Translations under genes and position numbers: made by a program
The notes under the pieces: model-generated
What the model was told of the DNA's origin: nothing
Seen by the model: the letters and a program-made list of their open reading frames with translations, nothing else
Database searches by the model: none
Part shown: one piece after another, positions 34,811 through 44,224 of the stretch
Position numbering within the stretch: the first letter of the stretch is position 1
How the letters are laid out: every line of letters begins with the position of its first letter
Source of the DNA: Selenomonas sp. AB3002
GTDB lineage: Bacteria > Bacillota > Negativicutes > Selenomonadales > Selenomonadaceae
Length of the DNA: 64,000 nucleotides
NCBI RefSeq assembly: GCF_000702545.1
Contig: NZ_JNIO01000008.1
Coordinates: 186,001 to 250,000, forward strand
Reading direction: 5' to 3'

Positions 34811-35767
34811 ATGGCCGACAAACAGCTATTTAGCCAGGAGGCGCTGGACAAGCTCCGCACGCCGGAGCGGCTTGACAAGATGCTTCCTATCACCACGCCG
34901 GTCAATTGGGTGGCCGCTGCTGCAATCGGTGTTTTATTGCTTGCCGTGTTGCTGTGGTCAATTTTCGGTGCTTTCACCGAAAAGACGGAAGGAATGGGGC
35001 TGATCATGGATTCAGCCGGCGTGATCAATGTCTCCCACATTGCAGGGGGAAAGGTGTCCGGCATCTATATCAGCACGGGCAGCTATGTGCATAAAGGAGA
35101 CCGCATCGTTACTCTGGAACAGGCGAACGAGACTGCCAATACGAACATGGCACGTTACAGTGTTGATTTGGCCGATAATGGCCGCGATACGGTGCGCTAT
35201 GCCTACGAATATGACATGAAACAATACCAGCAGGGCGTGAACATGGATGTTTACAGCGATTACGAAGGCATTGTGGATGAGGTAATGGTGGAAAAGGGAA
35301 TGTACCTGACCAGTGGGATGCCCATATGCTCGGTTCGTATCACGCAAAACCGCGACGAACTGTCCGGCATACTCTACATTCCCGTGGAGAAAGGCAAGCG
35401 GGTGGAACCCGGCATGACCATACAGCTTGCGCCGAACGGCGTAGATGTAAGCGAGACCGGCAGCCTGATTGGCGTGGTGCGCTCCGTTTCCCAATATCCA
35501 ATTTCGGGGCAGGGGGTAAAAATGGGGCTGGGGAATGTGGAACTGGCCCAATGGATTTTCGAGCAGAAGGGCAGAGCCCTGATTGAGGTACGCTTTGATT
35601 TGGTGCGTGACGAATCGTCAGAGTCAGGATATCTCTGGACATCCTCAGTGGGGGATCACAGCCCCATAACCCCCGGCAGTTTTTGCCGTGGCAACATCAT
35701 CATCGAGCGTATGCCGCCCATCGAAAAAGTTTTCTACAAAATAAGCCAGTGGGTAAGGTCAAGGTGA
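34811..35767 (+). CDS. NHLP-type secretion protein, HlyD family
   Basis: A 318-residue adaptor of the kind found in NHLP bacteriocin systems. Residues 1-30 (SQEALDKLRTPERLDKMLPI) form the cytoplasmic start typical for this group, then a membrane helix (VAAAAIGVLLLAVLLWSIFG), a first lipoyl half (GGKVSGIYISTGSYVHKGDR) and a second one (YEGIVDEVMVEKGMYLTSGM). The coiled coil is short. It works with the two ABC proteins that follow directly (the next gene is four bases on). Confidence 0.85.
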   Translation: MADKQLFSQEALDKLRTPERLDKMLPITTPVNWVAAAAIGVLLLAVLLWSIFGAFTEKTEGMGLIMDSAGVINVSHIAGGKVSGIYISTGSYVHKGDRIVTLEQANETANTNMARYSVDLADNGRDTVRYAYEYDMKQYQQGVNMDVYSDYEGIVDEVMVEKGMYLTSGMPICSVRITQNRDELSGILYIPVEKGKRVEPGMTIQLAPNGVDVSETGSLIGVVRSVSQYPISGQGVKMGLGNVELAQWIFEQKGRALIEVRFDLVRDESSESGYLWTSSVGDHSPITPGSFCRGNIIIERMPPIEKVFYKISQWVRSR

Positions 35768-35771
35768 GGGT

Positions 35772-37985
35772 ATGAGTTTTACGGACAGGATAAAATCCAT
35801 CTTCCCAAAGTCGCTCCGCATCAAGGTGCCGACGGTGCTGCAGATGGAAGCTACTGAGTGCGGCGCGGCATCTCTTGCCATGGTGCTCGCCTACTACGGG
35901 CTGTGGATGCCCTTGGAGAAACTGCGCGAGGAATGCGGCGTCAGCCGTGACGGCTCAAAAGCATCGAACATCGTAAAGGCGGCAAGGAGAATGGGATGCG
36001 AGGCCAAGGGGTATCGCTGGTCGGCCGAGAAGCTCAGGCAAAAGAGTTTCCCGCTGATTCTCCACTGGGAATTCAACCATTTCGTTGTTCTGGAAGGGTT
36101 CAAGGAAGATACCGCTTGCCTCAATGATCCGGCCCATGGGCGGCGGGAAGTACCGTGGGAGGATTTTCGCACATCTTATACCGGCATTGCTCTGGAAATC
36201 AAGCCGGGAAGCGAGTTTCGGCGAGCGGGCAAGCCGTACAGCATCGTGAGAGCAATGGCGAAAAAACTTCTGGCCGATCGATCGGCTATGCTCTTTCTCA
36301 TTCTCATCAATCTGGGGTTGATTTTCCCGGGATTGGCTACGCCGGTATTCCACAGAATCTTCATCGATGACATACTCTCCATGAAGCATGATGAGGAGTG
36401 GATGTTCAATCTCGTCATCGCTATGCTTGTGGCCGTCTGCCTGCTCATGGTCATGACCGCTCTCAGGCTGTTGGTACTTACCCGTTGGCAAAACAAACTG
36501 ACGGTTGCCGATTCTTCGGATTTTTTCTGGCATGTGCTGAGACTACCCATGCAGTTTTTCCAGCAACGCTTTGCCGCAGAAGTGGCCTCGCGTATCGCCT
36601 TCAACGAGGCAATTGCCGGTGTTCTGTCCGGCAGCGCAGCCACCGCCGTTCTGGATTTTTTTGTAGGGCTTTTTTTCCTCATGCTGCTCCTGCAGTACAG
36701 CGTGCCCCTTACGGTCATCGGGGTGACCTTCAGTCTCATCAATCTTGCGGTGTTCTTATTCCTGCGAAAAAAAATCACCGACATGAACCAAGGCATCCAG
36801 CAGGACCAGGGCAAGGAATATGGCACGGCCATGAACGGTCTCATGATGATAGAGACCATCAAGGCCAACGGTGGCGAAGCTGATTTCTTCGCCAAGTGGG
36901 CAGGCTATCGCACCAAGGTCCTCGCTGCCACTCAGACGAGGGATCTCTGGTCGCTGACGAGCATTGTGCTGCCGGTCTTTTTCGGCGGCATCAATACGGC
37001 GCTGATCATGACGCTGGGAGGCTTTTCCATCATGGATGGAGTGATGACGGCCGGCATTTTCCTGGCCTTCCAAAATCTCATGGGTAAATTTCAGGAACCG
37101 GTGAACAACTTGGTGGGTTTGGGGAATACGCTCCAGACGACGGAAATGCAGATGAAGCGATTGGACGATGTGCGCCGCTATGCCATCGACAGCCTGAACT
37201 ATCCGGAGGACAGGCAGCCGGCAAAGGCCGGGGAGAAACCCGCAAAAACCCGCCTGACGGGGGAACTGGAACTGGTGGACGTGAGCTTCGGTTACAGCCC
37301 GTTGGAGCCGCCGCTGCTGGACAATTTCAGTTTGCACCTGGAGCCGGGGTATTGGGTCGCCATCGTGGGGGGCAGCGGCAGCGGAAAGAGCACTCTCGCG
37401 AAGATTGTCACCGGCCTCTATGAGGAATGGTCGGGAGAGGTACGTTTCGATGGCATCAAACGGCGCGATCTATCCAGACAGGCCATCGTGTCCTCCCTGG
37501 CCTCAGTGGATCAGGATATTTTCCAGATTACGGGAACAGTACGGGAAAATATTTCCCTTTTCGACAGTTCTCTGGGGCGCGCCGATATCATGCAGGCGGC
37601 GAAGGATGCATGCATACATGATGACATATTGAAGCTGGACGGCGGCTATGAGGCACAGGTCAGCGAGGGAGGCGCGAATTTTTCCGGCGGTCAGCGCCAG
37701 CGCCTGGAAATCGCCCGCGCCCTTGCCGTGAACCCCTCCCTGCTTGTTCTTGACGAGGCCACCAGCGCGCTGGATCCGGTGACGGAACAAACCGTCCTGC
37801 AGAACATACGGCGCCGCGGATGCTCCTGCTTCATCATAGCCCATCGTCTCTCCACCATCCGCGATGCCGACGAAATTATCGTTCTGGAGAGGGGCAAGGT
37901 AGTGGAGCGCGGCACCCATTCTGAGATGATGGCCCATGATGGCCCGTATCGCCGCCTCATCGAAGAACAAGCAAAAGAGTCATGA
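35772..37985 (+). CDS. NHLP-type ABC exporter with C39 peptidase domain
   Basis: A 737-residue peptidase-containing ATP-binding transporter. The N-terminal C39 peptidase (residues 15-150) has its catalytic Cys in MEATECGAASLAMVLAYYG, His in HWEFNHFVVLEGF and Asp in LNDPAHGRR. It cuts leaders behind double Gly. Six membrane helices (about 170-460) and an ABC domain follow: Walker A GGSGSGKST, signature FSGGQRQRLEIARAL, Walker B LLVLDEATSALD. The precursors at 45238, 45631 and 46101 all end their leaders in Gly-Gly and are its likely substrates. Confidence 0.92.
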   Translation: MSFTDRIKSIFPKSLRIKVPTVLQMEATECGAASLAMVLAYYGLWMPLEKLREECGVSRDGSKASNIVKAARRMGCEAKGYRWSAEKLRQKSFPLILHWEFNHFVVLEGFKEDTACLNDPAHGRREVPWEDFRTSYTGIALEIKPGSEFRRAGKPYSIVRAMAKKLLADRSAMLFLILINLGLIFPGLATPVFHRIFIDDILSMKHDEEWMFNLVIAMLVAVCLLMVMTALRLLVLTRWQNKLTVADSSDFFWHVLRLPMQFFQQRFAAEVASRIAFNEAIAGVLSGSAATAVLDFFVGLFFLMLLLQYSVPLTVIGVTFSLINLAVFLFLRKKITDMNQGIQQDQGKEYGTAMNGLMMIETIKANGGEADFFAKWAGYRTKVLAATQTRDLWSLTSIVLPVFFGGINTALIMTLGGFSIMDGVMTAGIFLAFQNLMGKFQEPVNNLVGLGNTLQTTEMQMKRLDDVRRYAIDSLNYPEDRQPAKAGEKPAKTRLTGELELVDVSFGYSPLEPPLLDNFSLHLEPGYWVAIVGGSGSGKSTLAKIVTGLYEEWSGEVRFDGIKRRDLSRQAIVSSLASVDQDIFQITGTVRENISLFDSSLGRADIMQAAKDACIHDDILKLDGGYEAQVSEGGANFSGGQRQRLEIARALAVNPSLLVLDEATSALDPVTEQTVLQNIRRRGCSCFIIAHRLSTIRDADEIIVLERGKVVERGTHSEMMAHDGPYRRLIEEQAKES

Positions 37986-38001
37986 ATGAAGGAGAGTTCC
38001 T

Positions 38002-40707
38002 ATGAGGTTGATTGCCGGCGAACGATTGCGCCTGACGGATGAAGATAAATATGCCTTGGCGGTATCCGGCCGTATCGAGGTCTATGCCGTGACAAAAGAC
38101 AAGGATTCTTTCCGGCAGATGTTCCTGTTGGAACTGGCCGTTGGGGAGGCCGCTTTTCCGACGCTGGATGATCTTGAGCAGGTTGAAACACTGCTGTATG
38201 CGGTAGAAGATGCAGAAGTGGAACTCATCTCCTTTGAGATGCCTCCGCCGGAGAAAATCAAAGCACTCATGCAGGATTGGTTTTGCCATCTGGCAGACGG
38301 CATACCTTATCTGCGCATGATGGCAGATCGCGGAGACGATGTGCTCGCCCAGTGGGTTGACAGGAGCGTCTTGGGCACAGCGGAAAGCAGGGAAGAAATC
38401 CTCGATGGTTTCCGCCGCAACGAGGAGATTCTGTCCGCGCTGGTGGGGGTATATTTTGACTCACGGGATGATCTTTTGGAGCAACGCATGGAAGTGCGTG
38501 CCAAGTATCAGAGCAGGCTCATGGATGAGGCGCTCGGCCACCTTTTGCGTCAGGATGTCATGCACAGCGAGGCTGCACCCATCGGCAGCAAAAATCTGGA
38601 AGAAGTCACAGGGATTGTGCGCCAGGTAGCTCACCATTTTGGTATGCCCGTCGATAATATCAAGCTGGCACCGGAACTGAGCAGGAAACTTGATCAGGTG
38701 GGACTTCTTCGCCGCCTCATACAGAAAGGCGGCATGCAGATGCGACTTGTTACGCTGGAACGTGGCTGGTACAGGAAAGACAGCGGGGTGATGATAGGCT
38801 GGTACTCCGCTGCTTCCGGCAAAAAACGGAGACTGATCGCCATCCTGCCTGAAGCTCCGGGCCGGTACATCATCTGTACGGGGGACAATAATGGGGGCAT
38901 TCCTGTCACGGAAGATACGGCGAGCCACATCGAGCCAAGCGCCTTGGCCTGCTACGCAGGACTGGCAGCCCGTCCCTTGAGTCTCAGGGATTTGTTTCGC
39001 TTCATGTTGCGCCATAGCTGGCAGACAGACAGACGCTTTCTTATTCTTGTCAGCATTTTGGCCGGTCTGATCCCCTTGGTGACACCGATTATCACCGAGA
39101 CTATTTTTCAGGATATTATTCCCATTCTGGATCGTCGAGGCTTGGCAACTGTCACTCAGGTATCGGTGGTTTCCAGCTTTACGCTGGCAGCTTTTTCCCT
39201 TTGCCGGGCCCTTGCTATGCTGCGCATCACCACGGGGCTCGACATGGCCGTTGAGACGGCTCTCTGGGGGAGGCTCCTGGCTCTCCCCACGCAATTCTTT
39301 CGGCGATTTACCTCTGGCGAGCTGGCCAGCCGCATGATGGGGCTGGAGTCGGCCAAGACCCTGCTCTCCGGCAGCTTTGTGGAGACAGTCATGGGATTTG
39401 TGTTTTCCTTTTGGAGTCTCCTGCTCATGTGCTATTACAGCCTGAAGCTCACGGCTCTGGCTCTTGTCATTTGGGCAATTTATCTGGTCTTGCAGATCGC
39501 TATTTTCCGAAATGTCAAGAGGATACAGCGAAATCTGGTAACGGCCAAGAACAAGACGGCGGGCATTGTGCAGCAGATTTTTGCCGGCCTCGCAAAATTC
39601 CGCATCCAAGGCTCCGAAACCCAAGCCTATTATCTGTGGAGCAAGTTTTTCGGCGAAGAATGGGGCTGGAACTTGAAACTGCGCTGGCAAAATAATTACA
39701 GTACCATTCTGACGGATGTGCAGCCGCTCCTGCTGGCTCTTGTACTCTACTACGTTGCATACACCGACAGCGCGAAGGCGATTCTTGACGGGAAGCTGGA
39801 GGATGTCATCAGCAGCGCAACCTTCATGGCCTTTTCTGCTGCCTATACCGGCTACAATACGATGCTGGCCAAGGCGGTTCCCCTGGCCAGCCAGATCTTT
39901 TCCCTGCAGCCACTCCTGGAAAATCTGCAGCCCATTCTCGCCGAACAGCCGGAGGGGGCGGACGACCGTGTGGATGCCGGTGTCCTTTCCGGCGCCATCG
40001 AGGTGAGCCATCTTAGCTTTTCCTATGGGGAAGGGGCGCCGGAGATCCTGCATGATCTGAGTTTCCGCGTGGCGGCGGGGGAAAATATTGCCATCGTCGG
40101 CAAAAGCGGATGCGGCAAATCGACGCTGCTGCGCCTGTTGCTGGGCTTTGAGCAGCCGAAGATGGGATCGGTGCTTTTCGATGGGCAGGACATGGCCGAC
40201 CTCAATCCCACCTCCGTGCGCTCGCAAATGGGTATTGTGCTGCAAAATGGGCAGCTCATGACCGGCGATATCTTTACGAATATCGTGGGCCAGTCAGCGC
40301 TGACCATCAAGGATGCTTGGGCGGCTGCCGAGGCAGCGGGCATCGCAGATGATATCCGGCAGATGCCCATGGGCATGCAGACCGTCATCAGCGAGGGGAG
40401 CGGCAACATATCTGGAGGACAGCGCCAGCGGCTCTTGATTGCGAGAGCCCTGGCGGCAAAACCTGCCATCGTCATCTTTGACGAGGCCACCAGTGCTCTG
40501 GACAACCGCGCACAAGCCATCGTGACCGAGAGCCTGAATCGACTGAAAGCCACACGCTTGGTAGTAGCCCATCGTCTATCGACCATAAGGGAGTGCAACC
40601 GTATTCTGGTTCTGGAGCAAGGTCGCATCGCCGAAAGCGGCACCTTTGACGAGCTGGTGAAAAAAGACGGTATCTTCGCCAAACTGGTCAAGCGTCAGGT
40701 GGTGTAA
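38002..40707 (+). CDS. NHLP-type ABC export permease/ATPase, second subunit
   Basis: A 901-residue ABC exporter without C39 peptidase. The first 330 residues form the large N-terminal region known from this subunit of NHLP systems, with a cyclic-nucleotide-binding-like start (RLTDEDKYALAVSGRIEVYA). Membrane helices lie around 345-620, and the ABC domain has Walker A GKSGCGKST, signature ISGGQRQRLLIARAL and Walker B IVIFDEATSALD. It probably pairs with the peptidase-bearing half transporter. ATG behind AAGGAG, 16 bases after the previous gene. Confidence 0.9.
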   Translation: MRLIAGERLRLTDEDKYALAVSGRIEVYAVTKDKDSFRQMFLLELAVGEAAFPTLDDLEQVETLLYAVEDAEVELISFEMPPPEKIKALMQDWFCHLADGIPYLRMMADRGDDVLAQWVDRSVLGTAESREEILDGFRRNEEILSALVGVYFDSRDDLLEQRMEVRAKYQSRLMDEALGHLLRQDVMHSEAAPIGSKNLEEVTGIVRQVAHHFGMPVDNIKLAPELSRKLDQVGLLRRLIQKGGMQMRLVTLERGWYRKDSGVMIGWYSAASGKKRRLIAILPEAPGRYIICTGDNNGGIPVTEDTASHIEPSALACYAGLAARPLSLRDLFRFMLRHSWQTDRRFLILVSILAGLIPLVTPIITETIFQDIIPILDRRGLATVTQVSVVSSFTLAAFSLCRALAMLRITTGLDMAVETALWGRLLALPTQFFRRFTSGELASRMMGLESAKTLLSGSFVETVMGFVFSFWSLLLMCYYSLKLTALALVIWAIYLVLQIAIFRNVKRIQRNLVTAKNKTAGIVQQIFAGLAKFRIQGSETQAYYLWSKFFGEEWGWNLKLRWQNNYSTILTDVQPLLLALVLYYVAYTDSAKAILDGKLEDVISSATFMAFSAAYTGYNTMLAKAVPLASQIFSLQPLLENLQPILAEQPEGADDRVDAGVLSGAIEVSHLSFSYGEGAPEILHDLSFRVAAGENIAIVGKSGCGKSTLLRLLLGFEQPKMGSVLFDGQDMADLNPTSVRSQMGIVLQNGQLMTGDIFTNIVGQSALTIKDAWAAAEAAGIADDIRQMPMGMQTVISEGSGNISGGQRQRLLIARALAAKPAIVIFDEATSALDNRAQAIVTESLNRLKATRLVVAHRLSTIRECNRILVLEQGRIAESGTFDELVKKDGIFAKLVKRQVV

Positions 40708-40747
40708 CAACAGATGGTTTGTGGTATGCGTGAGGAAGGGATTTCTA

Positions 40748-41257
40748 GTGAACAACGAATTTTCTGAGGTTTGCCGAACTTGTTTCCGCCCTATATACAA
40801 CTACGTTTACGCCAGGGTACTGAGGCGCGAAACGGCAGAAGACATCACTCAAGACAGCTTTGCTTATGCGCTGGCTCACTGGGGAAATTACGATGCAGCT
40901 CGCGGCAGCCACCTTGCTTATCTGTACCGTATTGCTGCCAGCCGCCTGGCAGACCATTTCCGCAAAGCCTATTTGCAACGGGAGGTGCCGGCAGAGGATG
41001 TTCTGGAAATCGCCGACGGAGCTGCAGCGGCATTTCCCCCGGCCGGGGACGACACGCTGAAAAATCCCGTCAACCGGCAGGTGGAAAATATTTTGCAGCG
41101 GCTTACGGACAAAGAACGTGAGTTCCTGAGCCTTCGCTACGGCATGGAGCTGTCGAACCCGGAAATCGCGGCTCTCCTGGGCATCAGCGAGAAAGCGGTA
41201 AGCGAACGTTATCGTCGCCTTTTGGCCAAATGTTGCAGGATACAAAAAGAAGGATAA
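40748..41257 (+). CDS. ECF-type RNA polymerase sigma factor
   Basis: A 169-residue sigma-70 family protein with region 2 (CFRPIYNYVYARVLRRETAE, DITQDSFAYALAHW) and region 4 with a helix-turn-helix (LSNPEIAALLGISEKAVSERY). No region 1 or 3, so ECF type. I prefer GTG 40748, behind AGGAAGGG, over an ATG 27 bases earlier. No classical membrane anti-sigma factor follows; instead a small unknown protein and the RiPP enzymes come next, and an RsbV/RsbW pair lies 7 kb downstream. It may drive the precursor or enzyme genes. Confidence 0.85.
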   Translation: MNNEFSEVCRTCFRPIYNYVYARVLRRETAEDITQDSFAYALAHWGNYDAARGSHLAYLYRIAASRLADHFRKAYLQREVPAEDVLEIADGAAAAFPPAGDDTLKNPVNRQVENILQRLTDKEREFLSLRYGMELSNPEIAALLGISEKAVSERYRRLLAKCCRIQKEG

Positions 41258-41347
41258 AATTTTTCTGGAAATATTTTCGCAGCGTGGATTTACGGTGAAC
41301 TGTTGCGTATAGATAATAGGGTGGTTGGATTGAGGAGGTGGTTGCGC

Positions 41348-41557
41348 ATGGAAGCCGGGGAATGCTTTGGAGCCATCACGCAGGATATGCGGGAGATGGA
41401 TGCGTTGTTGCGGATGGCCGATTTTTCCTCCGAAAGCCACTTTTTGGAAACCATGCTGAAGCGGCTCTCAGTAAGCGACGAACTGCAGGATGACGAGCTC
41501 GATGATGTGGTCGCTGCTGCCTGTCTCCCACAGAAGTCGGACAAAATTTACAGGTAG
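41348..41557 (+). CDS. Small protein with leader-like C-terminal motif
   Basis: A 69-residue protein between the sigma factor and the first radical SAM gene. GAGGAGGTGG precedes ATG 41348. It is acidic and helical (AITQDMREMDALLRMADF, HFLETMLKRLSVSDELQ). The last part, DDELDDVVAAACLPQKSDK, looks like the end of a double-Gly leader (compare DEDLEAVAGG in the third precursor) but with Ala-Ala-Ala for Gly-Gly and an 11-residue Cys-bearing tail. It could be a divergent precursor, a regulator of the sigma factor or a peptide-binding helper. No family recognised. Confidence 0.6.
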   Translation: MEAGECFGAITQDMREMDALLRMADFSSESHFLETMLKRLSVSDELQDDELDDVVAAACLPQKSDKIYR

Positions 41558-41571
41558 GTGTTATCAGAACA

Positions 41572-42888
41572 ATGAAATGGTCACGATACAGTCATCTCTT
41601 TTTATCCAAGCGAAACGGCTGGCTTCTCTACAACAGTGCAGCCAATTCCTTCTTGAAGCTTGAGGAAGGGCAGGAGACCATCATCCGGAACATTAGCGAG
41701 AACCCGGATCATTATGATTTTTCCCGCTCTCCCCAGCTTTATATCTTGCTGCGTTCGGCGGGGCATCTGGTGACGGAGGGGCAGGATGAGGATTTTTACA
41801 ATATACTCAAGATGCGCCGTCTGACCAATCAGTACGCGCCAGGCACGCTCCTTTTGACCGTCGCCATTACCCGCGCTTGCAATTTCGACTGCTCCTATTG
41901 CTTTGAGGGCAACCGCACAGGGAAACCCATGAGCGAAGAAATGGCGGAAAAGCTCGTTGCCTTCATCAAAGGCCACAAGAACATGAAGCTCTTCATCACT
42001 TGGTATGGCGGGGAGCCGCTTCTGGCCTTTGACCGCATCCTGAGCATCGATGAAAAGCTCAAGGCAGAGGAGCTTCCCTATCATTCCATGATGGTGACGA
42101 ATGGCTATCTGCTGGAGGAACGGGTCATCTGTGAGCTCAATCGGCTGAATATCAAGATTATCCAGATCACCTTGGACGGGAAGCGGGAAACTCACGATTC
42201 CCGCCGCTGCCTCAAGGGCGGCGGCAAGACCTACGACCGCATCTTCCGGAATCTGGAAGCCCTCATGGCTTCGGACTACAATGGGAAGGTATATGTGCGT
42301 GTGAATGTGGACGGGCGCAATGCCGAGGAATTCATGGAGGTGTACCGCTCCGTCCAAGAGAAATTCCCGGAGGATTACGGCAAGCGTATTTCCGTTTATC
42401 CCGGCTTTGTGACGGGGGCTGCCCATCCCGATGCCTCCTGCTTTTTCAACTCCGACGACAAGGGACGCTTCGTGGCCGAGATGAGCGAAAAATACGGTGA
42501 GGCGCCCCTTTCCCTCTTCCCCCGCAGGCCGCCCGGGGGCTGTACCCTCACAAAGCGCAACGCCTATGTGGTGGGGCCGGAGGGGGAGCTTTACAAATGC
42601 TGGAATGATGTGGGGCTGGAGAAGATGGTGGTGGGGCACATCGACTCCCTGACGGACTGGAATATGCCCCTGGTGGCGAAGGGCATGGTGGCGGCATCCT
42701 ATCTCGATTCCGCCGAGTGCCGCCAGTGCTTCTGCTTCCCCATCTGCGATGGCGGCTGCCACAAGATGCGTATGGAAAATATCACAGAGGGTGCGAAGCA
42801 CGATGTGTGCACCTATTTCAAGCATCATCTGGATGAACTGCTGGAGCTTCATTATGAGCAAAAAACAAGCGCGGATGTCGCCGGCTGA
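41572..42888 (+). CDS. Radical SAM/SPASM RiPP-modifying enzyme
   Basis: A 438-residue radical SAM protein. The SAM cluster motif is TRACNFDCSYCFEG (C-x3-C-x2-C, about residue 103). The N-terminal 90 residues (LLYNSAANSFLKLEEGQETI) resemble the peptide-binding (RRE-like) part of such enzymes. The C-terminal SPASM domain has the Cys set CTLTKRNAYVVGPEGELYKC shape, CRQCFCFPICDGGC and VCTYF, for two auxiliary clusters. Relatives form thioether or C-C crosslinks or act as sulfatase maturases. The next gene begins inside its end (35-base overlap), so they are co-translated. Confidence 0.9.
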   Translation: MKWSRYSHLFLSKRNGWLLYNSAANSFLKLEEGQETIIRNISENPDHYDFSRSPQLYILLRSAGHLVTEGQDEDFYNILKMRRLTNQYAPGTLLLTVAITRACNFDCSYCFEGNRTGKPMSEEMAEKLVAFIKGHKNMKLFITWYGGEPLLAFDRILSIDEKLKAEELPYHSMMVTNGYLLEERVICELNRLNIKIIQITLDGKRETHDSRRCLKGGGKTYDRIFRNLEALMASDYNGKVYVRVNVDGRNAEEFMEVYRSVQEKFPEDYGKRISVYPGFVTGAAHPDASCFFNSDDKGRFVAEMSEKYGEAPLSLFPRRPPGGCTLTKRNAYVVGPEGELYKCWNDVGLEKMVVGHIDSLTDWNMPLVAKGMVAASYLDSAECRQCFCFPICDGGCHKMRMENITEGAKHDVCTYFKHHLDELLELHYEQKTSADVAG

Positions 42889-44206
42889 GTACGGCGCCTG
42901 GAAACGTGCATGGGAATGCTATAGCGCCGACCCCAAGTGGCGGGAGGATTTTCTGGCGAATCCGGCAAAGAGCTTGTCAGGTTTTTTCGCCATATCGGAT
43001 GTGTACGCTGCCTTCAAGGCCCTGGGCATGGTGTGCCAGGGAAAGGCGAGGGACAGGTCAAATCCTTATTATGATGAATTTATGCGCCGCTACGAGGAAA
43101 TCGGTGCAGCTGTGGAAGCAGGCCTGGGGGAGGAACGGTTCGCCGACAAGCGGCTTTTCCGCTGGAACCGGATGGTGCTCCGGCGGGCGCGGGTGGAGCG
43201 GCGCGAGCTGATCCTTCAGGAGCATGTGCGTTTTTTCCCCATCGTATTCGAGCTGTCCGACGGCTGCCGGGAGCAGTGTCCCTTCTGCGGGCTGGCTGCG
43301 CCGCCTCATAAGGGGGACTTTCTCGCCACGCCGGAAAACCGGGCGCTGTGGCGTGAGGTGCTGGTCGCAAGCTGCGAGCTTCTGGGAGAGGTTGTGGGGG
43401 AGGGTGGGTGCTACTTTGCCACCGAGCCGCTGGACAATCACGACTATGAGAAACTGCTGGCGGATTTTTACGATCTGGTCGGGAGGTATCCCCAGACCAC
43501 CACGGTGCTGGCGGCCCAATATCCCATGCGCATTCGCTCCCTCATGGGACAGATGGGCAAGGAGCGCATGGGGCTTGCGGCGCTGCGCTTCTCCGTGAGG
43601 TCCTTGAGGGAGTTTCACCGCATTATGGCCGAATACACTCCGGAGGAACTGGCCGATGTGGAGCTGCTTTTGAACAACGCAGAATCCGGCACCACATACA
43701 GCGACTCGGGGCGTGCCAGGGGACTGGACTTGCCGCCGGGGAAAAGGCGCCTTTGCTACAGCATTTCCTGTGTCGCCGGTTTTCGCGTGAACATGGCGCG
43801 CCGCTGTGTGGCTTTTATGGAGCCGGAGCTGCCTGACGAGGCCTGCCCCACCGGCGTGCGCATCCATGAGGAGCAGTATTTTGCCGATGTAGGGGAGTAC
43901 CGCCGCATCCTGCGGGATTTTTCCGCCCGGTTCGCAAGGGACACTCTGCCGGAGGATGCGCCCCTGCGGCTGAATCCCCAGGTCAGGGTGGAGGAACTGG
44001 AGAATGTCATGGTATTCCACGGCGACGGCGTGAGCCTGCGCCTCGGCGGCAATATTCATTTCCGGAGGGCGGTGCGCCGGCTTATGGAGGGGGCGGCTGC
44101 CTTGCCGGAAATCTTCCGGGAACTGGGCATCAGCCCATTGGTGGGAGCCGGGGTGCGGCAGAAATTGGAGCTGCTGTACCAAAAAGGATATGTGCGGCTG
44201 CCCTGA
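42854..44206 (+). CDS. PoyD-like radical SAM peptide epimerase
   Basis: A 450-residue protein. The SAM cluster motif stands inside FELSDGCREQCPFCGLAAPP; ELSDGC-x3-C-x2-CG is the form seen in RiPP-maturing amino-acid epimerases such as PoyD and OspD, which turn L- into D-residues in proteusins. The N-terminal part (YSADPKWREDFLANPAKSLS) also fits this family. Cysteines in the C-terminal half (LCYSISCVAGFRVNMARRC, EACPTG) may bind another cluster or give the H atom. Start 42854 (MSKKQARM) overlaps the previous gene. It predicts D-amino acids in the products. Confidence 0.8.
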   Translation: MSKKQARMSPAEYGAWKRAWECYSADPKWREDFLANPAKSLSGFFAISDVYAAFKALGMVCQGKARDRSNPYYDEFMRRYEEIGAAVEAGLGEERFADKRLFRWNRMVLRRARVERRELILQEHVRFFPIVFELSDGCREQCPFCGLAAPPHKGDFLATPENRALWREVLVASCELLGEVVGEGGCYFATEPLDNHDYEKLLADFYDLVGRYPQTTTVLAAQYPMRIRSLMGQMGKERMGLAALRFSVRSLREFHRIMAEYTPEELADVELLLNNAESGTTYSDSGRARGLDLPPGKRRLCYSISCVAGFRVNMARRCVAFMEPELPDEACPTGVRIHEEQYFADVGEYRRILRDFSARFARDTLPEDAPLRLNPQVRVEELENVMVFHGDGVSLRLGGNIHFRRAVRRLMEGAAALPEIFRELGISPLVGAGVRQKLELLYQKGYVRLP

Positions 44207-44224
44207 CTGGGAAAGGACAAGATC

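Noticed and set aside
38461-40245. Open frame of 594 codons antisense to the second ABC protein
   Set aside because: No ribosome site or known domain; the sense frame is a complete ABC exporter.
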